64,000 bases of DNA from Poecilobothrus nobilitatus (lineage: Eukaryota > Arthropoda > Insecta > Diptera > Dolichopodidae): positions 100,535,956 through 100,599,955 of the forward strand of contig OX352772.1 of the NCBI GenBank assembly GCA_947095535.1, read 5' to 3'. The notes beneath the pieces were generated by a model, which saw only the letters and a program-made list of their open reading frames with translations, ran no database searches and was not told where the DNA came from. The translations under genes were made by a program, and so were the position numbers. Positions 12,271 through 24,489 of the stretch are shown here, piece by piece (positions within the stretch are counted from its first letter, which is position 1; each line of letters opens with the position of its first letter).

Positions 12271-12505
12271 TAGCACATGTGTATGTCGGATTCTTACCGG
12301 CTAAACCACACCATTCTTCAATTAAAACTGGTCAAACTGAAATATAAATGTAATATAAATAATTTTATACACAAAGAAATGATTAATCCTTACAGCACTC
12401 AATCTTCACCTTTATCTTTACCGAACTCAATTCCAACCCGACCCATTAAGAAGTTTTTTTTAATATCTTCTGGCTCACATAATGGATGAAGATTTCTTGC
12501 CACAA
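12271..12505. other. Unassigned stretch at the insertion boundary
   Basis: Between the endonuclease end of LINE-R and the poly-A end of LINE-2. No domain recognised. Just upstream, at about 12030-12083, a direct repeat of about 33 bp (agttagtagccctagg twice) lies inside LINE-R. Confidence 0.35.
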
Positions 12506-15500
12506 CTTTTTTTTTTCTTTATTAATTCATATTTAAAATAAAAGTAGCTTAGCCTAATTTATAAATTATTTTGATATTAAGACCTTAGCTGGAGCCGCCT
12601 GGTCATATAATTTACATGTTTAAATTTTTCATTTTTGGTATTATGACAAACATAGATCATGTAGATATGTACTTATTTAATTTTTTATAACACAATTTTT
12701 TTAGTAACAAGTACATTATATAAAAATTATATGATATAGGTACATTTAACATAAATAATTTTTTTTTAATCTCATTTTTATTTTCTTTTTTTTTTTTATT
12801 ATTTACTTATTATCTTTTTTTTTTTCTTCATATTTTCTTTATATATTTTGTATTATTATCTATTCTTCACATCTTATGATAAGTTCTTTGATTTTAATTT
12901 TGAAAATGCGTATGGTGACAGTATTTTTTAAATCAGCTAGTAAATCATTAAAAGCCTTCAAACATTTATATAAACAATTTTTGTTTTGGTTATTGGTACG
13001 GAATAAAGATAAATAGAAGTTTGATTTATTTCTTGTATTGTGGTTATGAATGTCGAACATTCTATTTAATAAAAGATTATGTTTAATTTCATTATTTATA
13101 ATTTTAAACGCAAGCATATACAGTTCATATTTACAGATATTGGTAAAGTTTAAATATTGTTCTGTATACAATAAACTTGTAGGAAATCTAGTTGGATATC
13201 CATGAATAGTCTTGATGGCTTTTTTATGGAGTATGGCTACTCGATTTAAATTAATTTGAGAGGTCCCACTCCATATTGGATTCAGGTACATTTCATTAGA
13301 GTGAATATATGAGCAGTATATCATATATAGCGTCTTTGCATCCACGAAGTTTCTGAACCTTCTTAGTATGAATATATAAGGAGAAATTTTTTTAACAATG
13401 TGGTTTATATGTTTGTCCCTCCTTATATTATTGTCTAAGACTAACTCCAAATAGTTGAATGATTTAATTATTTCAATAGGAGAATCTCTGAAATAGTACT
13501 GTTGTGTTTGAAAAGACGTAATTTTCAAAAAACATAATTTTGGTTTTATTAATGTTTAATTTTAAACAATGTTTTTTGAGCCATTTATCTACTATTTCTA
13601 AATCAAGTTTGACGGAGTCTATTAGAGTACCTTCATTTGATTTGGCGTATTTTATTACGGCATCGTCTGCATAAGGTTGAACTTCCCCATTAAGATGTAG
13701 TTGCGTTATATCGTCAATAAATAATTTGAACAGATCAGGACCAAGTATGGAGCTTTGTGGTACACCTTTAAAGACCATTTTCGGTTCACTGAGTGTGCCT
13801 GCAAGATTGACTTGCTGAGTTCTACCTTTTAGGTAGGACTCGAAGTATGATTTTTGATTCGTATTGAAGTTTAATTTTTGCAATTTTTGTATTAATATGT
13901 CAACACAGTCAAAAGCCTTCTAAAGATCCAAACATATACAACCAACGCACTTGTTTTCATCCACATTTGCTGAGATGAAGTGCCGTTGTCGGCATGTCTA
14001 AGTCTGACCCACTTCAGACTTCAAATGGTTTCAAATATTTTAGAGAAAGAACTTAGTATAGATATAGATCGGTAATTTGTTGTACCCATTTTGTCACCAT
14101 TTATATACACGGGAGTAACTATTGCATTTTTAGGGATTGAGAGAATGTAGATATTTCGAATGCTTTATTTATAAACTTAACAAGAACAGGACATAACATT
14201 TCAGCATATCTTTTAATAAATTTTGCCGAAATCTTGTCAAATCCTGTAGCTGCTGCTGCTTTTAATTTACCTATAGCTATTCTCACTTCATCTAAATTAG
14301 ACGGATTCAGCTCAAAATTATTACGAATATTTTTTGAAAAACTATTAAGATATTCGAAATCTATTGGTTCATTTGATATATTTCTCTTATTAGTTACATT
14401 TAAAAAATATTCATTTATACAATTAGCAATATCACTTTCCTCAACGATTTTGGATCCATTATCGGATTTTAAGACCTTAATACAACATTTGGACGGACAA
14501 GACATTTTATTAAACATAATTTCTTTACAAATATCCCACAACTTTTTACAACTATTGGGATTTTGAGCCAATTCATTGCTGTAAAATCTTTGTTTAGTTG
14601 ATAAAATTAACTGCTTAGTTTTCCGTTGATATTTTGTATATAATCCCTCTATCCGTTTATCCTGTGTGTATATTTTCTTACATTTATAGTAGGAGTCACG
14701 AATTTTAATCATCTTCAGTATTTCTTCCGTCATCCAAGCATGTTTATGATGTTTATTATGTTTAATAATGATTGTTTTAGTGTTTATTCGAATTACTTCG
14801 CTAAGTTCATGAACTAGTTGGTTAAAGTCCGTTAGTTTATCTAATCTATTCCATATATCATGGAAATTGATAGAATCATAATCTAGTACAGTTTTGGTGG
14901 TGGCATCGTTTTGGAGAATAGGTTTCATATCTATACTTGCTAGTAGAAGTTGATGATCGGATAGCTCTGTGTTTAATATATGTAAATAATATTTAACTTT
15001 GGTTAAGTCAGTAATAAGATGAACAATTATGGTTTTTGTATTTACTCCGCATCGAGAAGCTTAGTCTTCTGATATTTTATTACAGATCAAAAACCCGTTG
15101 CTAAGGAGTGTATCCATGTAATTTCTAACTTCTAAACTATAATTAAGTAGATTTATATTAAAATCTCCTACGATAATAGAGTTTTTATAATTAGAGGTAT
15201 AATCATCTATTTTTTGAATAAAAATATTATGATTGGTATTATGAGATTTGTATACTGCAATAATATTTATATCTTGGCCTAATAATTTTACAACTAAAAC
15301 ATTTGAATCTTGGAATTCTTCTTTACCAATTAATAGATATATTAGATATATTAGATATATTATCCTTTACATAGATAGCTACACCTCCGTAGGATTTGGC
15401 TCGATTTGAAAAGTAGGATGAGAATCCTGAAATATTGAAAAAAATATTTTCAGATTCGTTAAGCCAAATTTCTGTCAAAACTATTACATGAATATCCCAA

Positions 15501-15660
15501 GAGTAAGATCCTATTAATAATTCCAGGTCAGGTAGTTTATTATGTAAACTGCGTATGTTTAGATATAACAAATTGAAATTTTTTTTATATAGAATTTCAC
15601 ATTCAAGGTTGTCAACCTCGGTAGAGTGACATATATTATCTACAAACGTTTTATCTGGTG
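12506..15660 (-). pseudogene. LINE-2: decayed ORF2 related to LINE-1
   Basis: Minus-strand endonuclease plus RT of the same family as LINE-1 but older. The endonuclease N-terminus (15571-15323: LTEIWLNESENIFF, KSYGGVAIYVKDN) aligns with the LINE-1 endonuclease. 14928-14119 is the linker and first third of RT (AAATGFDKIS). 13883-13473 holds GVPQSSILGPDLFKL and PYADDAVIKYA. 13528-12860 is the C-terminal part with HNHNTRNKSNFYLSLFRTN, nearly the same phrase as in LINE-1. Frames are broken by shifts near 15300, 14110-13900 and 13500. A poly-A tail (plus-strand T run, about 12508-12518) marks the 3' end. A small minus-strand frame at 17263-17126 (MSKRNPKKQRADES) could be its ORF1 start, but that is a guess. 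Confidence 0.75.
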
Positions 15661-15754
15661 TATCAATTTTGGATTATATTAAAAAAATAATGTGTTAGAA
15701 GGAGTTAATCGAACTGCATAAAATTCATAAAATTATTTGATAATGTCAACATAC

Positions 15755-16350
15755 AAGTGATTTTTTTTAAACTAAAGTGATATATTTTAGAAAAAATTAT
15801 TGTAAAAATATATAATATAATAGAATGTGTTAGATAATAAGATTTCGGAAAATTAATTGTAAAAATATAAATAATGAAATATGTTAAAGTTTGTTGAAGT
15901 TTATGTTGTGATTTAATTGTGTATATTAATAATGAAATAGAATAAGTAGGATTAAGACAAATTTGTTTTCTCTTTATTTTGTTGACATAAATATATGTGT
16001 AGTTACATGCATACAGTTTATATATTTCCAATGTTGACATATCAGTGTAAGTGTTTTTTTTTAAACTAATGTGATATATTTTAGAAAAACTATTGCAAAA
16101 ATATAAATAATATAATGTATTAGATAATAAGATATTGAAGAATTAATTGTAAAACTATAAATAATAAAGTGTATTAAGGTTTCTTGAAAATTATGTTGTG
16201 ATCATAGATATATTACTAATAGATAGGCAGTGAAGAAAATATTTTCAGCCAATTTTGAGAAACAGCTGAGGAAAACACATAAGAAGAAAAGAAACGACTA
16301 TACCTAACCTCCCATCTATTAGTTAATATATCTATGGTTGTGATTCAATG
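15755..16350. repeat. Two-copy AT-rich duplication (offset about 294 bp)
   Basis: Copy 1 (about 15755-15930) and copy 2 (about 16049-16350) share taaactaa-gtgatatatttta, tagataataagat, aattaattgtaaaa and ttatgttgtgat in the same order. Copy 2 is split by the 134-bp MITE at 16203-16336, so copy 1 serves as the empty-site comparison. Confidence 0.75.
16203..16336. mobile_element. 134-bp MITE with 8-bp target-site duplication
   Basis: Inverted termini: left CATAGATATATTACTAATAG, right the complement of CATAGATATATTAACTAATA, continuing to about 25 bp with few differences. It is flanked by identical GTTGTGAT at 16195-16202 and 16337-16344. An 8-bp duplication fits hAT or P-type transposases; the CA start fits either. 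It has no coding capacity. Copy 1 of the surrounding duplication has a single GTTGTGAT at 15905-15912, which shows the pre-insertion state. Confidence 0.85.
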
Positions 16351-17389
16351 GTGTATACTATATCAAAAAATGTGCTTATTTTCTTAAAGATGGAGCTTAA
16401 TTGTTTTTCAAACTTTATTGTAAAAATATTAGTTAAATTAAAGTTTGCAAGTTTTAAGTTTAATAGGAAATAGTATTGAATGATCAAATTGTATAAGTTT
16501 AAATTGCTAAAAATAAGTTTAATTTTATTTTTATAGTATATATTTTATAGTATATAAATATGTGTGTAGTCAATTATATATTGCTTAGATTTGCTAATAA
16601 ATTATTTAACAGCTGAGCCAGCAGTTTTAATATGTATGAATTTATAAGAAATAATAATAATATCAGTTGCTGTAAAATTGTTTAACATATCAACATAATC
16701 AAAGTCAAGATTTACATTTAATTCTTTAAGATAAAGAGTGTTACAGATCATTTCCAAATTAGAATATAAGCTTATTTTAATAAAGATAATATTAAATTGA
16801 TAAAATTAAAATGTTAAAATGTATTAAAAATAAAAAAGAAATGTCTTAAGAAATGCAAATAAATTAGTGTTATTTTTTTAACTATAATATGAAGGAAAAA
16901 AAGATAATAAATGACAAGATGATAGGACAACACCTTTAATTGGTCTAGTCAGTTTATTTTCATATGTGTGTTATTCTACTTTGACTTTATTTATAGATTT
17001 TGTCAAAACTCTATATTCAGTTTCGTTGTCAACATTTATTTTTAATTGGTCATTATTCATCATGTTGACTTTAACATTTATATTTTCCTTTTTTATTATT
17101 TTGATAATCTAAGAATAGTTCAAAATTATCGGAGGAGGTTTATATTTTCTTGTGATGTCGTTTTTTCTTTTATTTTTTCTTGTGGTTTACTTGGGGGTTC
17201 CATCTGGCGATTAATATCTGGAGATTCATCGGCTCTTTGTTTCTTAGGATTTCTTTTCGACATGTAATATCTAACACATCCACTGACTTGTTAGTGGATA
17301 TGTTAGATAATACCACCTCCACCTTGTTCATTTGTTTCCCCATTTTCTATTTAGAGCATTAGGCATTTGGTATTTAGAGCATTACGCTC
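16345..17389. other. AT-rich region with a 17-bp hairpin
   Basis: Mostly A/T-rich without supported genes. 17268-17284 and 17293-17309 form a 17-bp stem with one mismatch and an 8-nt loop (TATCTAACAcATCCACT / its complement). The stem overlaps the region just upstream of the small minus-strand frame 17263-17126. No terminator or promoter role is claimed. Confidence 0.45.
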
Positions 17390-18108
17390 GTACAATACGT
17401 CCACAATCAGCTTGACACCTGTGGCACTTACCAGATGCTGAAAACGGGCGGTGGAGTGCGTTCATCATGTGGTATGTACACAGAATTTATGTACATGCTC
17501 ACATCGTTCTGCATCTCCAGTTTAACTACTGTCAAATCTTCGTAACTAAAATTAGAACTTAAAATTAGTTATGCATTGATGTGTTTTTTGACCAAAATAT
17601 AAGTTCTTGGCTTACCTATTTCTAAACCTACAATCTTCTAGAACAGTTTATAGACATCGTTGTTTAACCCTGATCCTGGAGGCGTTAACCCATGGCTCCT
17701 AAATGAGGTACACTCGTTGGAGGCGTTAACCCATGGCTGCAAAGAGAACTGACCCTCGCATCGGATTACCCTGTAGCCCCTGCCTACTTCGAATGAGTCA
17801 AAACACGGAAGAGTCCCTCTAGACCCTTCTTGAATGTGCTCATTCACCATTTCGGACAACCTCGCCTCAAGTTTAATCCACAGATCCCTCGATAATTTAC
17901 GATCGGTGGTTTTTTTGTTGAAAACTGCAACACATAAATTTCCCTTAACAATACCATTGTAATTTTTATGTGCTGCAGTTTTCGAACTGCTTTGAAGACT
18001 CGTTCTCGACACCTTTGCTTGCACTAGATACAACTCAGGTAGAGATTTGACCTGTTCCTTTTCGAGGACGAATCTTTCCTGAGTTGCGCGACTTAAACGT
18101 TCGCACAA
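17390..18108 (-). pseudogene. LINE-R (5' part): ORF1-like domain and start of endonuclease
   Basis: The minus-strand frame 18108-17638 (156 codons) contains ERLSRATQERFVLEKEQVKS and GRGYRVIRCEGQFSLQPW. This pattern (linker, then a compact domain with EARLSEMV and FDSFEV) is that of the DUF4780-type region found in ORF1 of insect LINEs. Downstream, at about 17530-17390, the strand reads MYINSVYIPHDERTPPP, a phrase typical of the LINE endonuclease N-terminus (I/R1-type). The endonuclease then stops near 17390 and its C-terminus resumes at about 12270. I therefore infer one LINE split by about 5.1 kb of later insertions. Confidence 0.6.
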
Positions 18109-19925
18109 CCTCGCTATATGTCCTCAAGATACCTTTCGTTTTTGTTTTTGTCCTCAAGATACCTTTCGTGAACAACACCCTTGCTTTCATTCTGGGCTAT
18201 CTTGCTCAGTATGAATTTAGCCTTTTGATATTGTGTTTTGAAAGTGGATCGAAGGTTTTTATTTATTTTGCTTTTTATAGTATAAGTACTACTCTTAGTA
18301 CTTCCACTACCATTAAGCCCTTATGATTTTAGAGCAATTTGGCTGGTGTTTCTTCCACCAGATGTTAAGCTAGTTTTTTTTAGAAACCCGGCTGGTTCCT
18401 GGTTTATCTTCTACAGGGGTACTATGGCTGGTACCAATAATTGTATCCTGCAAGTAACTCATTCTCAGAAGATGAGTTTGTGTTATTTTTATTTGTTTTG
18501 AACTTTTTCATTTTGCCCCTACAATTATGGCGAGAAATAACTGTCGAAATTTGCAGAGCTCCCGTACATATGCAAGGTTAATTACAATGAGATGGCCCCT
18601 GATACTCCAAGGAGACAGTTAGCGATACCACCTTTATCCACCTGCTACCAAGCAGCCCTTGGGACGGTTTTCTTTCACAGCTTGGCTTGAATGTACATCT
18701 ATAATCAGCCGTTCACTTGTATTCCAAAATATTTAAGAATTTGAGGATGGCAGGTAATGTTGTAAACCGCTTGGAGGAGTAGATGATTAACAATAACCAT
18801 TATTGTTGTAGTTTTAAATTCTATTATTGTTGTTGTAGTTTCCAGTAATTCTAATATCTGCGATTGGATGTTGCTTAGTTTTCTCTTAGCATCACTTCTA
18901 TGAACTTCGTAAGTTTTCTCCAGGATTTTTTCTATAAAAAATTCTATTATTTGTTGTTTTTCTTTTACATATGTTGCAGAATATAATCTGTTTGAGCTTC
19001 TTTTTAAATTCTTTATTATGTCGATTAAATCTTCATAACCCAGTAGATTTTTGTTTTTTTTTTTAAATTTATTTTTATTTATTTTATTTATTTTAGGTTT
19101 ACAATTATTTTAATTTTTTTTTTTATTTTTAATTATCCGTATAGAGTTATTTCGCTCTATATCCGTTAAAATTTAATTATTTGTAAAAATTTATAAGTAA
19201 TAATTTAATTTAGATTCATAATTTATTTATTTTTAGATACATAAAATTAAAATTTGTTAAAATTTACATAGCTAGTAGAAATTTACAATTATTAATTTTA
19301 ATTCAGATTTATAATTAATTTATTAAAAAATTTTTGTTTCTTTCTTTTTTTTATTTACTTTTACAATTTACTACACATTTTCTTTTTTTTTTCTATTGTA
19401 GGAGTTATTTACAATCCACCTGTTTTTTAACGCCTTCTTATTGACGAAATACTTCATTATTTCATAGATGAATACCACAATTAGTGCTACTATTATCTTC
19501 TTAACTATTTCATTAGTGTGGTAATTTTATTGCTGAATAACGTGGATTTAGCTTCTCAAGAAAACCAGCCCATGTTCTGTTAATTGCTTTTTTCGTTTTT
19601 TATTTACGACTTCAACTCTTTCAATTTCAATTCATTTATTTATCTCAAAAAAAGCTCATTCGCTCGTCTTAAATTCGTTTTATTATGTTTTTATTGTTCT
19701 CTCTGCTATGTGTGTAGGGCAATAACTTACATAATTCGGCACACTCCTTTCGTCTTTTAAAGTTCTGGCCACCACGTTTCTTCTTTCATATTTGTTCAGA
19801 TGATGGTGAGCTAATTTTCTGCTCCTGTTTTCTTCTATATTCTTTTATGGTTATTACTTTTTTGCCATTCACGTTCGTTTTGGGCAGAGTCGCCATGTAA
19901 TGTTCGTGGCTACATTTAATTTGCG
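18109..19925. other. Non-coding or unrecognised, AT-rich toward the right
   Basis: 18310-18740 is less AT-rich (for example ggctggtgtttcttccacca) and may be further 5' sequence of LINE-R; no frame is long enough to support it. A 27-bp near-duplication (tcctcaagatacctttcgt at 18120 and 18153) is present. 19040-19440 is almost pure A/T. A short palindrome (tatagag ... ctctata) lies at about 19140. No gene seen. Confidence 0.45.
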
Positions 19926-20539
19926 AAAAATTGTACTTTACTTGTTGACTGTAGCGATGAGGTGTCAGTTAGTAAATTTAAAGAAGCAGCTGAAAAGCTT
20001 AATGGTGAGGATTATGAAGTGAATGTAGTAAAAGACAGAAGACATAGACTTCGTATTAACGGTATATCTGAAGATATAGATAAAGATGAAGTTGTTAACA
20101 AATTAAAAAAACAAAATAATGTGTTAAAAAATAGTGACTTAAAGCTTAAAGCATTTTTTAAAACTAAAAGAAAATTTAATCCTTCTAAGCAGTGTTTGAA
20201 TTAAATGTTGAAGAATATAATAGTGTTATGAAAGAAAATAAATTCCGCTTAGGATGGGAATATTGTAAAGTTGTTGATGGAACCTACTTTAGACGTTGCT
20301 TTAAATGCTTTCAACACAGATCTGCAGACTGTTCTTTCAAATCTAGAATTTGCTCCCATTGTGCGGAAGAATATGAAGCAGAGCATGAATATAAATCGAA
20401 TGACTTGAAATGTGTGAATTGTATAAAAGTGAATAAAGATTTCAGACTTAACCTTAATGTATCTCATTGTGCCTTTGATCAAGAGAATTGTGAAGTATAT
20501 AAAAGAAAACTTAAAGTAGAAAAAAAGAAAATATTCTAG
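19926..20539 (+). pseudogene. LINE-3 ORF1 remnant: gag-like with zinc knuckles
   Basis: Plus-strand frames 19962-20204 and 20192-20539 belong to one gag-like protein broken by a shift near 20190. The first part (RHRLRINGISEDIDKDEVV) looks like the RRM-like nucleic-acid-binding region of LINE Gag proteins. The second has Cys/His clusters CFKCFQHRSADC and CSHC ... KCVNC, which are eroded CCHC knuckles with shortened spacing. The N-terminal half is missing, so the element is 5'-truncated or rotted there. It lies just before the endonuclease of the same LINE. Confidence 0.65.
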
Positions 20540-20566
20540 CAACTAAACAATTTTTCAAATAGCACT

Positions 20567-23520
20567 TTGGAATGTCTTTATTTAAATATAGCAGGTTTGT
20601 TAAACAATATGGATGAGCTAAGATTATTAATTAACAAAGAAATGTATGATATTATTCTAGTAAGTGAAACATATATAACTGATAAAATAGAAGAAAGTGA
20701 ATATTATGTAAAGGGATATAATGTAGCTAACTGTCCATCACATAGCCGTCACACTACAGGCGTAGCTGTTTATATAAAGAATAATCTCTCATTTAAAATC
20801 TTGGATATGTTTATAAATCAATTTGTTTGGATTTTGACTATAAAAATATGACTTTACAGAGTTGAATGGTGCCTAGTTGTTCTCTATCGATCATCATCTA
20901 GTTCCTACTCGGTACATCAGTTTCTAGATGTATTTACTAATTGGAGTAAACAGAAGATCGAGCAACAACGAAATGGTGTTATTGTGGGAGATTTCAATAT
21001 AAATTTATTATCAGTTGGTTTTGAAGAAATAATAAACAGAATTAGTAATGATGGATTGAAACAGATAATTGAGGAACCAACAATAATAACATGCAATTCT
21101 CAAACTCTTATTAATTATGTGATAGTGAACAATTATTGTGAGCGTGTCTCTTATAAAATAAGCCATTGTAATAAAATTTCGGACCATGAATATATTGAAG
21201 TCAACATTATGTCGCATGTAGTAAAATCATTAGATAAAAGTAAAAAAATAAGAATTCTTAAGTATGATAAGGATAATTATAAGTCAATTCTTCAAAGAAC
21301 TGAAATAAACAGTATAATAAATGAGAATGATCTAAGCAAAATATTGCTCGCTTTCAAAATTGAATTAGCCTCAAGTATAAAAAAAATAACCAACTACAAA
21401 ATTATTTCAAATACTGGTATGTTACCAGGATGGTTTAATGACACGCTAAGGAGAATTAAAAGTGAAAAAATCGGCTATACGAGGGCAGTACATAGTTATA
21501 ATAATAGAGTCTGTTGAAACGAATACATAGCTATCCGTGACGTTTATAAAAAAGAAATTATTAAAGTTAAAGATAATAACATTAAAAATAAAATCTCTTT
21601 ATGTGGTCGAGATCAGAAAAGTATGTGGAAAACGGTTCTTGATCGTAGTGCCAAACAAGTGTGAAGATAATGGTGTAAATGAGGTTATTATAGGCCACAA
21701 ATTTTTTTAAAACGGATTCCGAAATTGTAAATAATTTAAATGAGTTTTTATTGACAGTATATTAGAAATTAACAATAGTACACCTCATGTGCAATATTCC
21801 AGAGCAATAAACACAGTTGGAACAGAATTTGTTTTTGAGGTAATTAATGACTCTTCATTAAAGAACATTCTAGAAAGTATGAATAACAAAAGAGATTGCT
21901 GTGGGCTTAAAATCGACATGTTCTTAGACTCTTTTGATAAAATAGGCCCAGCTCTCCGGCACATAATAAACAGCTCATTTCGTCGGTGGCGTTTTTCCGG
22001 TGGGCTCATTCGGAGTTGGAAGGAGTCAATTGTTGTCCCAGTTCGAAAGGTAAGGAACTCAACTAAAGCTGAAAATCTGAGGCCGATAAACATGTTACCA
22101 TCCTATGAAAAAATTTTGGAGAAGGTAGTTTGTCAACAATTTGAAAATTATTTAAAAATAAATTACATCCTAGTACCAGAGCAATCTAGTAAAACACAAC
22201 AAAAACAGAGTAAACTTTTTCAGTATGGTGTTAGGAACAAAGAGCATAACTGGTTTAAAATATACATGTTAGGTAGAAGACAACGAAAGAAATTAAATGA
22301 AGTTAGCTCTAAATTAAGATCTGTTAATCTGGGTGTTCCACAGGGATCCGTCCTAAGAGTTTTACTTTTTTTGATATACATCAATGATATTGGTACAGTG
22401 CTAGAATTTTGTAAAATTGCTTTGTTTGCTGATGATTGTTTGTTATATATATCAGCGAAAAACTTTGATGAACTGATTGGTAAAGTTAATGGAAATCTTA
22501 ATCGTATATACAGTTGGCTAAATATGAATAAGCTTAAAAATAAATGTGGCAAAGACCAAAGCGATTGTCATGAATTACAGATGGCGTACAGATAATGGTA
22601 TCATAAAATTGAACAATGAACCTATAGATGTAGTAGGTGATATGACATATCTGGGTGTTACCATTGACGACAAGCTAAAATTTGTTGGGCAAATTGATAG
22701 GGTTTGTAAAAAAATTTCAAAAAAACTTGGTTTTTTAAGTAAATTGCGCAATAGTATTTCGAAGTCGACAGCAATCATGTTGTATAATGCTATGGTACTA
22801 CCTCATTTTGATTACTGTTCAACAATTGTTTTTTCCGCTGCAGCTGAAGTAAAACCAAGAATGCAAATCTTAGAAAATTAAGCAATGAGAATGATACTAA
22901 AATGTAACGGATTCAGTCGCATAAAAGACATGCTTGATTTATTAGAATGGATGAGTGTGAACCAAAGAATTATTTTCCAAGGTTTGATTTTTGTATTTAA
23001 ACTAAAAAATAACGAACTACCAGATTACCTGTCAAGAAACATACGTTATGTTAGCGAGTCTCAACCATATAACTTACGTCATGGAAATAACTTTAGGCTT
23101 GAAAGATGGAATAGAACTGTAACACAAAATTCGCTAATATATAAAGGGTTACAAATGTTCAACACGCTTCCCGCGTATATCAATTCTACAACAAGTGCTG
23201 CCTCACTAAATAGAAAGCTTGGAAATTATGTAAAAGAAAATTACGCATAACTATTTTTTTTTGTTGATTTGTTGTGTTTAAATTTTTTCATTTTTGAATT
23301 TTTTAAATGTTATATTTTTTTACTTTTTTAATTTTTTAATTTTTTCTTTTCACTAGAATTTTAATTATAACTATAATTGTTTTGTTGAATTTGTAAGCTT
23401 AAAGTATTTCGTTTTTTCTTTTTAAAGAAATTTAAATGGGGTTATTGCATTTTTTGTTATTGAAATTTATTTTTGTAAATTTAGAGTTTTCCAAAAAACC
23501 TAATAAATAAATAATAATAA
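20567..23520 (+). pseudogene. LINE-3 ORF2: endonuclease and reverse transcriptase, multiply broken
   Basis: Plus strand. Endonuclease: LYLNIAGLLNNMDELRLL, VSETYI and TTGVAVYIKN (20567-20851), then after a shift GDFNINLL and SDHEYIEV (to 21517). RT: 21789-22595 with LRPINMLPSYEKILEKV, GVPQGSVLRVLLFLIYINDI and the catalytic-type FADDCLLYI; the segment with motif A is deleted between about 22190 and 22215. The C-terminal part 22546-23250 ends with YNLRHGNNF and FNTLPAYINS. The 3' end has a tail of taaa/taa units at about 23497-23527, as in CR1/Jockey-like LINEs. At least four frame breaks make it inactive. Confidence 0.8.
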
Positions 23521-24480
23521 TAATAATTAACTTCGTTATGCATATATTTAAGTGTTACCCTTAATTTAACCGACACGGTATGCCAGTTTTTTAAGCAAAG
23601 ATATTACCAATCGAGAATTTAGTAAATAAATAAAACTAATATATTTGATTTTAATATCTATTAAATTCTGATTTTTATTTTGGAAAATACTTATATTTAT
23701 ATAAAAATAATTTACAATAATAATTAAACATTTTACATTAAAATAATGTTTATTTGACAATTTTAATAAATTTATTAATAAGTTATAATTAGAATGCCCT
23801 TCATTTAATCAAAATAAGAATAAATGAACTAAAATACTGATAATACTTAAAGCAGTTTTTGATAATACTTAAAGCAGGTTTACTATTTTTAGGAAGATGC
23901 AAAAGTTGTCTTTGAATTTTAATATTGAGTACAATGATCAATAAATAATCAATAACTATCACTTAATTACTAATTAATTAATATTAAAAGATAAACAATC
24001 AATATTAATAATTTATAAATAATATTAAGCATTAGTAATTACCACAGATAACAAAAAGTTTACAAAATACTTTCAACAGTTTTTAATTCCTTATTGAAAG
24101 AAATTTCAACTCAAAGTGAACTGCGAGTAATGTAAACGCGATACTTAAATAATGCTTAATGTAAACATAGCAATATGAAAATTGAAAGAATAACAAACAA
24201 TATAGTCTATTACAAAAATGTGAATGTATAAAAAGGACGGATATCTACTATTTGATCATTTGACGTGTAGTTCAACCGCACGTTTGTAAACAAAAACAAT
24301 ATTTCTGATTTTTAAAAAAATTAAAATTCGTAAAAATAAAAAAGAAAATTAAAAAATCGAAAAATAAAAATTAAAGTTAAAATATTCATAGAAAAAAAAA
24401 ATTAGAACAATTATAATAAAAATAATTATGCAGTGTTAAATTATAACGTAGAAGGAATTGATACCAAATTGTGTATTAAT
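23521..24480. other. AT-rich stretch, no gene
   Basis: Between the 3' ends of LINE-3 and LINE-4, which face each other. A short direct repeat (gataatacttaaagcag) occurs at about 23840 and 23862. No coding signature. Confidence 0.5.
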
Positions 24481-24489
24481 TGCTGAGAA

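Noticed and set aside
19141..19166. Palindrome tatagag...ctctata as a terminator or control site
   Set aside because: Only 7 bp of stem in A/T-rich DNA with no gene ending nearby.
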